From G025836975 sp040391135 (GTDB lineage Bacteria; Pseudomonadota; Gammaproteobacteria; Burkholderiales; Burkholderiaceae_B): a stretch of DNA of 64,000 bases. Of this stretch, positions 1 through 8,259 are shown piece after piece; the first letter of the stretch is position 1, and every line of letters begins with the position of its first letter. Under the pieces are notes generated by a model that was given only the letters and a program-made list of their open reading frames with translations, was not told the DNA's origin and ran no database searches. The stretch spans positions 62,001-126,000 of the forward strand of contig JBEBYL010000005.1 of assembly GCA_040391135.1 (NCBI GenBank). The letters are read 5' to 3'. The position numbers were made by a program, and so were the translations under genes.

Positions 1-812
1 ATGGCGATACGCCAGGTGACCGTCGGCTGGCGCACAGGCAGGAAGACCAGCCCGAATCCTTCCACCAGCGATCGCGCCATCGAAGGGCATATCACGTAGC
101 CCGGCCTCACCCGCAGCAAAGACAGCGCCGTGTTGACACGATGCACTGGAACGATATCCCTGGGGTGATGCCGGGCCGGCACGTTGCTAAGCACATTCAG
201 CACAAGATTGGGCATGTAGTTGATCAGCGGCCGGTCACGCAGGTCCTTCCAGCTTACCGATGCGCCAGCCGCCAGCGGATCGTCCTCCCGCAACGCGACC
301 CAAAGCGGATCGATCCGTATCCGGTGGGCCTGCACCGCATCGTCCGCCAGCACGCCCGCCGGCCCGAAACCGATATCCACCCTACCGCTATGCAGGCCGG
401 CCAGCACCTCTTCGATCGGCACGTCTTCGAAGCGGACATCGACGCCGGGATGGCACTCGCCGTAACGGGCGATCAGTTCGGGCAGCAAGGTGCAGGACAA
501 GGTTTCCGGCGCGGCCACGCGCACCAGGCCCCGGCGCAGTTCCTTCAGGTTGGTGACGCTTTCCAATGCATCGTCCAGGCCGGCCAGCACCCGGCGGACC
601 ATGGGCTCGAACTCGGCGCCGACCACCGAAGCGTTGACGCTACGCGTGTTTCGGTCCAGCAGGCGCACGCCCAGGCGGCTTTCCAGTTCCTTGACCAGGC
701 CGCTAAGCGCCGCCTGAGACAGATGCATGGTGTCCGCGGCCTCGGAGAAGCTTCCGCACTCGAGTACGGCAACGAATGCGCGCAATTGCCTAAGCGTTAC
801 CTCAAATGCCAT
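1..812 (-). CDS. LysR-family transcriptional regulator, 3' end outside the window
   Basis: The minus-strand reading frame opens at an ATG at 812 and stays open to base 1, giving about 270 residues without a stop. The N-terminus (MAFEVTLRQLRAFVAVLECG) is a typical LysR winged helix-turn-helix; the helix region SFSEAADTMHLSQAALSGLV and the following KELESRLGVRLLDR are classic. The substrate-binding domain starts near residue 90 and includes LVRVAAPETLSCTLLPELI. Family members are about 300 residues, so roughly 30 are missing. The gene is divergent from the Bug solute-binding gene starting at 997, and LysR proteins usually control such a divergent neighbour, so that gene is its probable target (inference). 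The effector is unknown. Confidence 0.92.
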   Translation of the reverse strand, partial: MAFEVTLRQLRAFVAVLECGSFSEAADTMHLSQAALSGLVKELESRLGVRLLDRNTRSVNASVVGAEFEPMVRRVLAGLDDALESVTNLKELRRGLVRVAAPETLSCTLLPELIARYGECHPGVDVRFEDVPIEEVLAGLHSGRVDIGFGPAGVLADDAVQAHRIRIDPLWVALREDDPLAAGASVSWKDLRDRPLINYMPNLVLNVLSNVPARHHPRDIVPVHRVNTALSLLRVRPGYVICPSMARSLVEGFGLVFLPVRQPTVTWRIA

Positions 813-868
813 GGAACCCTCCTTTGCGTTGGGGTGGCTAAAACGCCATTTATAAGCTGAGCCTTTAG

Positions 869-916
869 ATTCTCAAGAATTTGCAGCTTGTCCGAATAGA
901 GGCCGAAATCTATTAT
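869..916 (+). promoter_or_regulatory. Putative LysR operator and promoter of the Bug gene
   Basis: In the divergent intergenic region, the inverted repeat ATTCT-CA-AGAAT (869-880) has the shape of a LysR-type T-N11-A site. Just downstream, TTGTCC (888-893) and TATTAT (911-916) are separated by 17 bases, which fits a sigma-70 promoter reading toward the gene at 997. Recognised by eye only. Confidence 0.4.
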
Positions 917-996
917 CGCATTTCGGAGTAGCCGGCTCTTTCAGGCGAATGCCGTGCCGGTCTTACCATTCTTATTCGAACGCTCAGGAGACAACC

Positions 997-1977
997 ATGA
1001 AAATAAAACGACGGACGCTGTTGGGCGCTGCCGCGGCCAGTCTCTGCGCTGGCGCCGTACCGCGCGCCTTCGCACAGGATGACTGGCCCTCGCGTCCCGT
1101 GAAAATCGTCTCGCCATACGGAGCGGGAGGGCCCAACGATATCTCGGCGCGGCTGCTTGGAGACTATCTGGCGCGACGGCTGGGACAGCCCTTCATTGTC
1201 GAGAACAAAACGGGTGCGGGCACGCGGGTAGGCAACAACTTCGTGGCGAAAGCCCCTGCCGACGGCTACACCCTTTTGTATGCGGCAGCACCCTACTCGA
1301 CCCTGGAAGCCCTCTACGGCGATCTGGGGTATGACCCCAGGAAGGACCTGCAACCGGTCGCCATGGCCGCCACCGTTCCGCTCTTTCTTGTCGTGAATGC
1401 GCAAACTCCGGTAAAGAGCGCACAGGAATTGATCGCTTACGGCAAGTCGCAGGAAAACGGCCTGACCTTCGGCTCTCCCGGCTATGGTTCGCTGCCCCAT
1501 CTGGCGGTCGAACTCCTGCTGCGGGATGCGGGGGTGAAGGGCCTGGCGGTCCATTATCGCGGCGACGTCGCAGCCTATACGGATCTGGTGGCGGGCCGCA
1601 TCGATGCCACCCTGACCGCCATCACGGCGGCGCTTCCGCATATACAAAGCGGAAGGCTGCGGGTGATCGGGGTCGCGTCCAAGTCGCAAAGCGAAATCTA
1701 TCCGCAAGCCGCCACATTGCAAAGCCAAGGCCTTCCCAATGTGGTGGCCGCCGGCTGGTACGGATTCATGGCTCCGGGCGGCGTTCCCGGTCCCATCGTT
1801 GCCCGCCTGGACTCGGAAATCAACCGCGCGCTGAAAGAACCGGACATGAGGAAGACGCTGCTGGCTCAAGGCATGGAGCCGCAACCCGGCAGCGCCGCCC
1901 AGTTCGGTCAGTTCATCGCCGGAGAAATGAAAAAATGGGGCGACGTGATCAAAAAGGCCGGCATCAAGGGCCAATGA
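997..1977 (+). CDS. Bug/TctC-family periplasmic solute-binding protein
   Basis: The 326-residue product is a tripartite tricarboxylate transporter receptor of the Bug family, which binds organic acids in the periplasm. The N-terminus has a paired arginine and hydrophobic stretch (KIKRRTLLGAAAASLCAGA, cleavage after AFAQ), resembling a weak Tat signal. Mature family signatures are visible: WPSRPVKIVSPYGAGGPNDI, the ENKTGAGTRVGNNFV segment and the ADGYTLLYA loop. I chose ATG 997 because CAGGAG lies at 985-990 and the signal peptide starts there; a longer in-frame start at 949 lacks this. No TctA/TctB membrane genes are nearby, so it is an orphan receptor. The ligand cannot be told from sequence. 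Probably regulated by the divergent LysR. Confidence 0.92.
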   Translation: MKIKRRTLLGAAAASLCAGAVPRAFAQDDWPSRPVKIVSPYGAGGPNDISARLLGDYLARRLGQPFIVENKTGAGTRVGNNFVAKAPADGYTLLYAAAPYSTLEALYGDLGYDPRKDLQPVAMAATVPLFLVVNAQTPVKSAQELIAYGKSQENGLTFGSPGYGSLPHLAVELLLRDAGVKGLAVHYRGDVAAYTDLVAGRIDATLTAITAALPHIQSGRLRVIGVASKSQSEIYPQAATLQSQGLPNVVAAGWYGFMAPGGVPGPIVARLDSEINRALKEPDMRKTLLAQGMEPQPGSAAQFGQFIAGEMKKWGDVIKKAGIKGQ

Positions 1978-2082
1978 CATCCAGCAGACGGCGGCCGCCA
2001 CAACCGCGGCCGCACCTTGCGCCGCCTAACTTGTGAAAGCGGCATTTCCCGGCATTCGGGCACCCGCGATTGCCAGACGAGG

Positions 2083-2469
2083 TCATTGTTTGGGCGATGG
2101 CGCTTCCGACTTCGACGATGTTGCCGACTTGCCGGTTTCGCTTGGCGCCTGATTAGCTGTCGTATTGGTGCTGCTGCCGCTGGATGATCGGTTGCTTGCC
2201 GTGCCGCTATCGCCTCGCGGATTGATCTTGGTCGCCGGGGCCGCCGGCTGCCTGGCCGTGCCCGATGAGGACTGTGCAGCGCTTTCCTTCTGGCTGGGCG
2301 GGCGCTTGGCGCCCGTACTGCCGGCAAGCCCGCTGGGGTGGGTGGACTCGGCCTGCTGCTCGGGACTGGCCGCGCCCGAGCCCGATATGCCTTCAGTGCC
2401 CTGGGCATATCCCGTGGACGCCAGGGCAATGGGCAGCGAACATAGCACGATTGCGAGTGACTTGTTCAT
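2083..2469 (-). CDS. Small exported low-complexity hypothetical protein
   Basis: The 128-residue product begins with a clear Sec signal peptide (MNKSLAIVLCSLPIALASTGYAQ). The remainder is almost entirely Ser, Ala, Thr, Gly, Pro, Gln and Lys, with no hydrophobic core, so it is likely disordered in the periplasm or outside the cell. A purine-rich AGGAA lies upstream of ATG 2469. I recognise no family. It stands alone between the Bug gene (convergent) and the PheC-like gene upstream on the same strand. Composition-driven chance reading is possible, but the signal peptide and ribosome-binding site argue for a real gene. Confidence 0.6.
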   Translation of the reverse strand: MNKSLAIVLCSLPIALASTGYAQGTEGISGSGAASPEQQAESTHPSGLAGSTGAKRPPSQKESAAQSSSGTARQPAAPATKINPRGDSGTASNRSSSGSSTNTTANQAPSETGKSATSSKSEAPSPKQ

Positions 2470-2540
2470 GGACGTTCCTGTGATGGTTGGATGGCATCAT
2501 CACGGCCCACAGCAAGTCTCGTGCCTTGCGCCACCTCTTC

Positions 2541-3317
2541 TTACTTGAGCCAGCGGTCTTCGGCCTGCTCAAGGACGTCGCGTTCATCGGCAAGGTCCCA
2601 GGCAAATTGCATAACCCGCAGATAATCGGCATCGTCTATGGGCAGCAGGAAGCCCAGCTCGTTCTTGGGCGTCAAGGGATGGTCGACGAATATGGCGGCA
2701 AGGCGCGGGTCGGCCTTGCTGTAGTGCAAGGCCTCGTAGGTTTCGGTAATCATGACGTCGCCCTTGCCCTCGGCAATCAACGCCGGGATTTCGGCGTTCT
2801 TGTCATGGGTGCTGACTTGCGCCTGCTTCAAATTTTCGAGCACGAAGGCTTCATTGGTGCCGCCCGGATTCTTGATCACGCGAACGGAAGACTGATTCAG
2901 GTCGTTGACGGATTTGTACTTGGACGCCTCATCCTTGCGAACCAGGGCAACCTTGCCGAAAGGCGCATAGCCGGGCAGCATGGCCGCCTGCCGGATACGG
3001 GCGGCATTGCGGGTGATTCCCCCCACCGCGACATCGAACTTGTCGCCCAGCAAATCTTTCATCAGATTGGGCCAGGACGTCTGTACGTATTCAACCTTCA
3101 CGCCCAGCCCTTTGGCCATGGCTTCAATGACGTCGATATCGTGACCCTCGTACCCGCCCTTGTCCGTTTTGATGGCAAAAGGCCTGTAGTCGCCCGGCGT
3201 GCCGACGCGGATAACCTTGCTGTCCATGATGCGGTCCAGGCGTGGACCGGCTTGCGCCGTCGCCGCAAGCGTCGCCGCCATGGCCAGGCCCAGGAAAAAA
3301 CGGAAAAAATGTCTCAT
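2541..3317 (-). CDS. PheC-like periplasmic cyclohexadienyl dehydratase / family 3 solute-binding protein
   Basis: This 258-residue exported protein has a signal peptide (MRHFFRFFLGLAMAATLAAT, cleavage near AQA) and the family 3 amino-acid binding fold. It resembles periplasmic PheC enzymes, which convert arogenate or prephenate to phenylalanine or phenylpyruvate, more than ordinary ABC receptors: VQTSWPNLMKDLLGDKFDVA, the NPGGTNEAFVLENLKQAQV stretch and the ITETYEALHYSK segment, which has the glutamate where, from memory, PheC has its catalytic acid. The start is ATG 3317, preceded by AGAGAGG; an upstream in-frame start at 3386 would bury the signal peptide. No ABC permease or ATPase gene is adjacent, which favours an enzyme or an orphan receptor. 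Family assignment is firm; dehydratase activity is inferred. Confidence 0.8.
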   Translation of the reverse strand: MRHFFRFFLGLAMAATLAATAQAGPRLDRIMDSKVIRVGTPGDYRPFAIKTDKGGYEGHDIDVIEAMAKGLGVKVEYVQTSWPNLMKDLLGDKFDVAVGGITRNAARIRQAAMLPGYAPFGKVALVRKDEASKYKSVNDLNQSSVRVIKNPGGTNEAFVLENLKQAQVSTHDKNAEIPALIAEGKGDVMITETYEALHYSKADPRLAAIFVDHPLTPKNELGFLLPIDDADYLRVMQFAWDLADERDVLEQAEDRWLK

Positions 3318-3652
3318 GACCAACCTCTCTATAAATTTCAAATTGGACTGTAAATCAATGTGCGCCGCGCGCTGGCGCGCCTGCAATGCAACTATACCCC
3401 TGGGCCGACATCCGTCCAGCCGGATTGCGGCGACCGGAAAAAACAGAAAAGGGCCGCATAGGCTATAGCTAATAATAAGCAGCTAATTTCTATTTGTGCC
3501 TATATAAGATATACGGCAGTATTTCATATCGGCGATAGGTGCCAATTGGGTGAGCCAGGAACATCCATCAATCCAGGCGGTCTTCGGATCGGCCTGGGGC
3601 GCCGGCAAAGCCTAAAAAATTCTTCTCTCGCATTATTCACGGAATACTCTCT
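3318..3652. other. Intergenic region, 335 bp, divergent promoters
   Basis: No reading frame with coding character is visible. It separates the PheC-like gene (minus strand) from the beta-hydroxyacid dehydrogenase gene (plus strand), so both promoters must lie here. The part from about 3440 to 3530 is AT-rich and holds the two-part motif described separately. The direct repeat AGCTAAT occurs at 3467-3473 and 3481-3487. The last 100 bases before the ATG at 3653 show nothing I can name. Confidence 0.6.
3457..3504 (+). promoter_or_regulatory. Putative operator, two-part motif shared with 12551-12592
   Basis: CATAGGCTA (3457-3465) and TCTATTTGTGCCTAT (3489-3503) are both found, in the same order, on the minus strand at 12592-12551. 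The outer arms CATAGGC and GCCTAT form an inverted repeat. The 15-base arm lies nearer the downstream catabolic gene in both places. The spacer is 23 bases here and 17 at the other locus. The likely binder is the LysR encoded at 12590 (inference). Confidence 0.5.
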
Positions 3653-4543
3653 ATGAGCAGCAAACAAGTCGCCGTATACGGATTAGGAAACATGGGTTTT
3701 CTCATCGCTGAACGGGTCGCCAAACACTTCCCGACCAAAGTCGCCGATCTTGACACCGCCCGCGTTCAACTCGCTTGCGACGGCTTCGCTGCACAGCCTC
3801 TGAACGAAACTGAAGATCTGTCGCAGCTCAAGGTCGTCGTATTGTGCTTGCCCAGCCCGGCCGCTTCCGAGCATGTGCTCAAGCAGATAGCCCCCCGACT
3901 GCCGTCCGACGCGGTCATTGTTGAAACCAGCACCGTCAATCCCGACGACATCAAGGCCAGCCAGAAAATTCTGGCTCCGTTCGGCCTGTCTCTGGTGGAT
4001 GCCTCCATCCTGGCCGGCGTAAGCCAAATGAAATCCGGCAGCGCCACCTTGCTGCTCGGAGGGGACGAAACCGATATTGCTTCGGCACAGGAGGTCCTGG
4101 ACGCAATCGCCGAAAAGCAAATCTACTTTGGCCCTTCCGGCGCGGGGGCCGCGGCAAAGGTCATCAATAACGCGGTCGCGCATGCTGTCATGGTGGTCGT
4201 GGCGGAGGCCGGCTCGCTGGCCACCGCCGCCGGCGTCAGCTGCGACAAGCTGATCTCCTTGCTGGCCGATCCGCAGATGGGCCTGCACCGTCCTCTGACT
4301 CACCGCTATGCGGAACGCATCGTCAATGACGACTATGCCGGCGGCATGCCGCTGGACGCGGCACGCAAGGATTCCACGCTGGCGCTGGAGCTTGCCCAAT
4401 CATTGGGCGTGCCGCTGTTCGCCATCCAGGGTTCGCACACCATCTACGAAATCGCATCGGCCGCCGGTTACGGCCGCGACGATTACGCGGCCATCGCCAA
4501 GGTGTGGGCGGACTGGGGCAAGCCGGCGGTCCCCGGCAAATAG
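3653..4543 (+). CDS. NAD(P)-dependent beta-hydroxyacid dehydrogenase (3-hydroxyisobutyrate dehydrogenase family)
   Basis: The 296-residue product belongs to the 3-hydroxyisobutyrate / tartronate-semialdehyde reductase family, which oxidises a beta-hydroxyacid or reduces the semialdehyde. The Rossmann motif GLGNMGFLIAERV is at residues 11-23. The substrate motif DASILAGVSQMKSGSATLLL lies mid-protein, where canonical members have DAPVSGG, so the substrate may differ. The catalytic lysine sits in GAGAAAKVINNAVAHAV. The C-terminal helical domain has the usual KDSTLALELAQSLGVPLF segment. The FMN dehydrogenase gene follows after about 80 bases on the same strand, probably in one operon. Regulation may run through the motif at 3457-3504. 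The exact substrate is unknown. Confidence 0.9.
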   Translation: MSSKQVAVYGLGNMGFLIAERVAKHFPTKVADLDTARVQLACDGFAAQPLNETEDLSQLKVVVLCLPSPAASEHVLKQIAPRLPSDAVIVETSTVNPDDIKASQKILAPFGLSLVDASILAGVSQMKSGSATLLLGGDETDIASAQEVLDAIAEKQIYFGPSGAGAAAKVINNAVAHAVMVVVAEAGSLATAAGVSCDKLISLLADPQMGLHRPLTHRYAERIVNDDYAGGMPLDAARKDSTLALELAQSLGVPLFAIQGSHTIYEIASAAGYGRDDYAAIAKVWADWGKPAVPGK

Positions 4544-4623
4544 GCTAGCCAATCCTCGGGGTTAGCAACACCGGCAGCTTGGCTGCTGTGCAGATGATGA
4601 AGGACATGACCGGAATCGAAGCC

Positions 4624-5850
4624 ATGGACATTCAGTACTCCGAAACATCTGCCCTGCCCGCATCCTCGTCTCCGAAGGCATCTAGCCTGGCGCAGAGCCG
4701 CTTGCAGAAGGCCTACTCCATCGAAGACCTGCGCCGCCGGGCAGCCCAGACCCTGCCGCGGGCGGTGTTCGACTTCTATGACGGAGGCGCCGAAAACGAG
4801 CGGACGCTTCGCGCCAACTCCGCCAGCTTCGATGGGCTGCAGATCGTTCCGCGCTACCTTGTGGACGTTTCGGACATCGATACGCGCATTGACCTGCTGG
4901 GCGGTCCGGCGGCCCTTCCCCTGGCCGTCGCGCCCACGGGCGCCATCGGATATGGCTGGCCTTTTGGCGACGTGGCAATCGCCCGGGCCGCGGGCGCCGC
5001 GGGCATTCCCTACGCGCTGCCCACGTCGTCCACCTCGTCAATTGAGCGCGTTGCGCGGGAAGCGCCGAACACCCGGCTTTGGTTCCAGTCCTACATGCTG
5101 CGCAAGCGCGAGTTCACCATGGGACTGATAGAGCGTGCCAGGAACGCCGGCTATGAAGCGCTTATCATCACCATCGATATGCCGACGGGCGGAAAGCGCG
5201 AACGGGACATGCGCAACGACTTCGGCCTGCCATTCAGGTTCACCCCGCGCAATGTCCTGGATTTTGCCAGCAGGCCGGGATGGGTCTTGCGCCTGCTCCG
5301 CCATGGAATGCCTACGCTGGAAAACATGATCGGATTCGTGCCCAACGCCATAGACAGCTCCACGATAGCGTCCTCGGTCGGGAAAAATTACGACCCTGCC
5401 TTCAACTGGGACGACCTGGCACGGATACGCGACTATTGGCCTCGGCGGTTGATCGTGAAGGGCATCATGCACCCGCTGGACGCCCGGCGCGCCGCGGATA
5501 TCGGATGCGATGCCGTCATCGTATCGAACCACGGCGGACGTCAGCTCGACAGCGCACCCGCGAGCCTTCAAGCGCTGCCCGCCATCGTGCGGGAAGTCGG
5601 TTCGACGCTGGAGGTCATCATGGACGGCGGCATCCGTCGCGGCAGCGACGTTATAAAAGCCATGGCGCTCGGGGCCAAAGCGGTAATGGTCGGCCGGCCC
5701 ATGCTTTACGGTGTCAGCGTCGGTGGGCAGGACGGCGCGGAACGGGCCCTGTTTCTGCTACAGGAAGAATTGATACGTGCCATGCGGCTCAGCGGCCTGG
5801 CTTCGGCGTCCGAAATCAGCGAGCATATCCTGCTGAACGCCACGGCATAG
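4624..5850 (+). CDS. FMN-dependent alpha-hydroxyacid dehydrogenase (L-lactate/L-mandelate dehydrogenase family)
   Basis: This 408-residue enzyme is an FMN alpha/beta-barrel that oxidises L-2-hydroxyacids to 2-oxoacids. Family marks are clear: RRAAQTLPRAVFDFYDGGAE at the start of the domain, PLAVAPTGAIG, the LWFQSYMLRKRE strand, the IVKGIMHPLDARRA strand lysine, and the active-site signature VSNHGGRQLDSAP with the catalytic histidine, then MDGGIRRGSDVIKAMALGAK binding FMN phosphate. Start choice is uncertain: ATG 4624, 4606, 4597 or 4594 and TTG 4579 are all in frame and none has a good ribosome-binding site. It is convergent with the FAD oxidase ending at 5874, which acts on the opposite enantiomer class. 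Confidence 0.92.
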   Translation: MDIQYSETSALPASSSPKASSLAQSRLQKAYSIEDLRRRAAQTLPRAVFDFYDGGAENERTLRANSASFDGLQIVPRYLVDVSDIDTRIDLLGGPAALPLAVAPTGAIGYGWPFGDVAIARAAGAAGIPYALPTSSTSSIERVAREAPNTRLWFQSYMLRKREFTMGLIERARNAGYEALIITIDMPTGGKRERDMRNDFGLPFRFTPRNVLDFASRPGWVLRLLRHGMPTLENMIGFVPNAIDSSTIASSVGKNYDPAFNWDDLARIRDYWPRRLIVKGIMHPLDARRAADIGCDAVIVSNHGGRQLDSAPASLQALPAIVREVGSTLEVIMDGGIRRGSDVIKAMALGAKAVMVGRPMLYGVSVGGQDGAERALFLLQEELIRAMRLSGLASASEISEHILLNATA

Positions 5851-5873
5851 CCGTGCCGCGAAGGCCCGCGATG

Positions 5874-7286
5874 TCAGGCCAGCAATTTTCCGGGATTCAT
5901 AATGCCCAATGGATCCAGCGCCTGCTTGATGCGGGCCATCAAGGCAAGCTCGACAGGGTCCTTATACCGGCAGAGGTCTTGGACACGCCGCTGGCCTATG
6001 CCCTGCTCAGCACTGATCGAGCCGCCGCGGGCGACCACCTGATCATGCACCAGCGCTTGCGCCTGCGCTTCCAATTGCTCGAACTGCGCCTTGGAAAGCG
6101 TGGCGGGCGCCAGCATGTTGTAGTGCAGGTTGCCGTCGCCGAGATGGCCGAAAACCATCATGCGCAGCCCCGCAAAACGCGCCAGCAGCATCGCATCGAC
6201 ATCTCTTACAAAATCGGCAAGCCTGGATGTCGGCAAGGAGATATCGTGCTTGATGCATTTTCCCTCCGATGCCAGCGCCAGAGTGATGCTTTCCCGCAGA
6301 TGCCAAAAATCGGCGCCCTGCGATTCTGATGCCGCCACAGCGGCATCGATGATTTCCGATGCCTCCATGGCATCCGACAACACCAGCTCGAAGCCGTCCC
6401 GCCTATGCTCGCCGCCCTCTGAGTCCGATAGCTCTAGCAAGGCGAACCATTCAGGCGCCGGCTGCTCGCAATTTATGGGCATGCGCTGCTCTGGAAATGT
6501 CTTGACGACAAGGCTCAGGCATTGCTCCGACATCACTTCAAAACCCGTCAGTGCGGCGCCAAACGCCTTCTTGACCCGGTTCAACACCAGGGTGGCGCTT
6601 TCAAAATTCGGCAGTGCGATAAACGCCGTGTACTGGGCTTGAGGAAGAGGAAAAAGCTTCAGCGTTGCGGCGGTGATGATGCCAAGCGTCCCTTCACTGC
6701 CTATAAACAAATCTCTAAGATCGTAGCCGGTGTTGTCCTTGCGCAGTCCCCGAAGGCCGTGCCAGACCTCGCCCTGGGCCGTAACGACTTCCAGCCCAAG
6801 CGCCAGCTCCCTTGCATTGCCGTAGCGCAGCACCTGGGTGCCGCCCGCGTTGGTCGCCAGATTCCCGCCGATAAAGCAACTGCCTTCGGCCCCCAAGGAA
6901 AGCGGAAACAACTTTCCCGCCTCCCGGGCCGCCTGCTGGACTGCCGCCAGGATACAACCCGCCTCGACAGTCATGGTTTCATTGTCGACATCGATATCGC
7001 GGATACGGTTCATCCGCTGCATGTTAACGACAACGGCGGTACCGGATCGATCCGGCGTGGCGCCGGCAACCTGCCCGGTATTCCCTCCTTGGGGAACAAT
7101 GGGGGCACGATACTTCGCGCATAGCTTGACAACGGCAGCCACCTCGTCCGTGCTGGCCGGCCTGACGACGGCCACCGCGCAGCCGGTTGAGTACTGGCGC
7201 CAATCGGTCAGGTAGGGCTGCGCGTCGGCACCCGTCAATACGTTGGACGGGCCCAGGCATTCAATCAGGGATTGCAGCAGCGTCAT
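5874..7286 (-). CDS. FAD-linked D-2-hydroxyacid dehydrogenase (GlcD / D-lactate dehydrogenase family)
   Basis: The roughly 470-residue product has the FAD-binding type 4 (VAO) fold. The N-terminal FAD domain shows APIVPQGGNTGQVAGATPDR and LSLGAEGSCFIGGNLATNAG, the pyrophosphate-binding signature; GLRKDNTGYDLRDLFIGSEG and GTLGIITAATLKLFP follow. The C-terminal cap has MVFGHLGDGNLHYNML with the metal-binding histidines and SISAEQGIGQRRV near the end. It should oxidise a D-2-hydroxyacid and pass electrons to the respiratory chain. ATG 7286 is 2 bases after the stop of the upstream gene; TTG 7292 in the same frame would overlap that stop. Last gene of the minus-strand operon beginning at 12491. 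Confidence 0.93.
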   Translation of the reverse strand: MTLLQSLIECLGPSNVLTGADAQPYLTDWRQYSTGCAVAVVRPASTDEVAAVVKLCAKYRAPIVPQGGNTGQVAGATPDRSGTAVVVNMQRMNRIRDIDVDNETMTVEAGCILAAVQQAAREAGKLFPLSLGAEGSCFIGGNLATNAGGTQVLRYGNARELALGLEVVTAQGEVWHGLRGLRKDNTGYDLRDLFIGSEGTLGIITAATLKLFPLPQAQYTAFIALPNFESATLVLNRVKKAFGAALTGFEVMSEQCLSLVVKTFPEQRMPINCEQPAPEWFALLELSDSEGGEHRRDGFELVLSDAMEASEIIDAAVAASESQGADFWHLRESITLALASEGKCIKHDISLPTSRLADFVRDVDAMLLARFAGLRMMVFGHLGDGNLHYNMLAPATLSKAQFEQLEAQAQALVHDQVVARGGSISAEQGIGQRRVQDLCRYKDPVELALMARIKQALDPLGIMNPGKLLA

Positions 7287-7288
7287 GG

Positions 7289-8257
7289 TCAATCGCGGGT
7301 TTCGGCAACCGGCGTCAACAGATGGCCGGTCTCCATGTAGGACACAACATTGTCGAAGACCAACCGAGCCATATCGGCCCGGGTGTCATGGGTGGCGCTG
7401 CCCACATGCGGCATCAGCGCAAGCTGATCCATGCCTTTGAATGACTCCGGCATTTTGGGCTCATGCTCCAGCACATCCAGCCCGGCGCCGCCCAGCCTGC
7501 CTTCCCGCAGGGCGGACTCCAATGCCTGCTCGTCGATGACGCTTCCGCGCGCGATATTGACGACAAACCCTTTAGGCCCCAGGGCATCCAGTACTTCGGC
7601 ATTCACCAGATGACGGGTGCTGTCGCCGCCGGGGCAGGCGACAACAAGAAAATCCGCCCATTGAGCCAATTCGACAAGCGAAGCCATATATTGATATGGC
7701 GATTCGGGCCGCTCGCGGCGATTGTTATAGCGGACTTCCATACTGAAGCCCGTGCCGCGTTGCGCAATCGCGGCGCCGATGCGGCCCATGCCAAGAATGC
7801 CCAGCCTTTTACCCGATACCCGGGTGGAAAGCGGAAAGGCGCCTATCGTCTTCCAATGGCCTTCTTTCACATAACGGTCGCCGGTGGCGGTTTGCCTTGC
7901 CACGGTCAGCAGCAAGGCCCACGCCAGGTCGGCAACGCAATCGTCCAGCACTTCAGGCGTATTGCTGATCTTGATTCCATGCTCGACCGCCGCCGCGATA
8001 TCCAGGGTTTCGTAGCCGACCCCCCAACTGCAGACGGCCTGCAAGCTGGGCATGAGCGCGATCTGCTCTCGCGACAGGCCTTTGCGCACCGACGTGACCG
8101 CCACCCGGGCGGACGCGCCAAGAGCGGATAAAGCCTCTTGGGGAGATGCCGACTGCCACAGCGGCAACACGCGAAAGCGTTTCGCCAGTTGATCGTCGAA
8201 GGCATCGCCCAGGGATGCCAGTTGAATGACCTCGCAGCTGTCCGTTTTGCTGTCCAT
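7289..8257 (-). CDS. NAD(P)-dependent D-isomer 2-hydroxyacid dehydrogenase
   Basis: This 322-residue enzyme reduces 2-oxoacids such as hydroxypyruvate or glyoxylate, or runs the reverse reaction. The dinucleotide motif GILGMGRIGAAIAQRG is at about residues 152-167. The catalytic triad is visible in order: Arg in NIARGSVIDEQAL, Glu in GLDVLEHEP and His in MPHVGSATHDTRADM. It follows the RraA-family gene by 2 bases and precedes the FAD oxidase by 2 bases, so the three are translationally coupled. Having an NAD reductase and a flavin oxidase side by side suggests the operon handles a 2-oxo/2-hydroxy acid pair (inference). Confidence 0.92.
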   Translation of the reverse strand: MDSKTDSCEVIQLASLGDAFDDQLAKRFRVLPLWQSASPQEALSALGASARVAVTSVRKGLSREQIALMPSLQAVCSWGVGYETLDIAAAVEHGIKISNTPEVLDDCVADLAWALLLTVARQTATGDRYVKEGHWKTIGAFPLSTRVSGKRLGILGMGRIGAAIAQRGTGFSMEVRYNNRRERPESPYQYMASLVELAQWADFLVVACPGGDSTRHLVNAEVLDALGPKGFVVNIARGSVIDEQALESALREGRLGGAGLDVLEHEPKMPESFKGMDQLALMPHVGSATHDTRADMARLVFDNVVSYMETGHLLTPVAETRD

Positions 8258-8259
8258 GC

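Noticed and set aside
913..2001. 362-residue open frame on the minus strand
   Set aside because: Antisense to the Bug gene at 997, which has a signal peptide and a ribosome-binding site.
5280..6329. 349-residue plus-strand frame bridging the FMN and FAD dehydrogenase genes
   Set aside because: It runs through the end of one enzyme in another frame and then antisense to the next.
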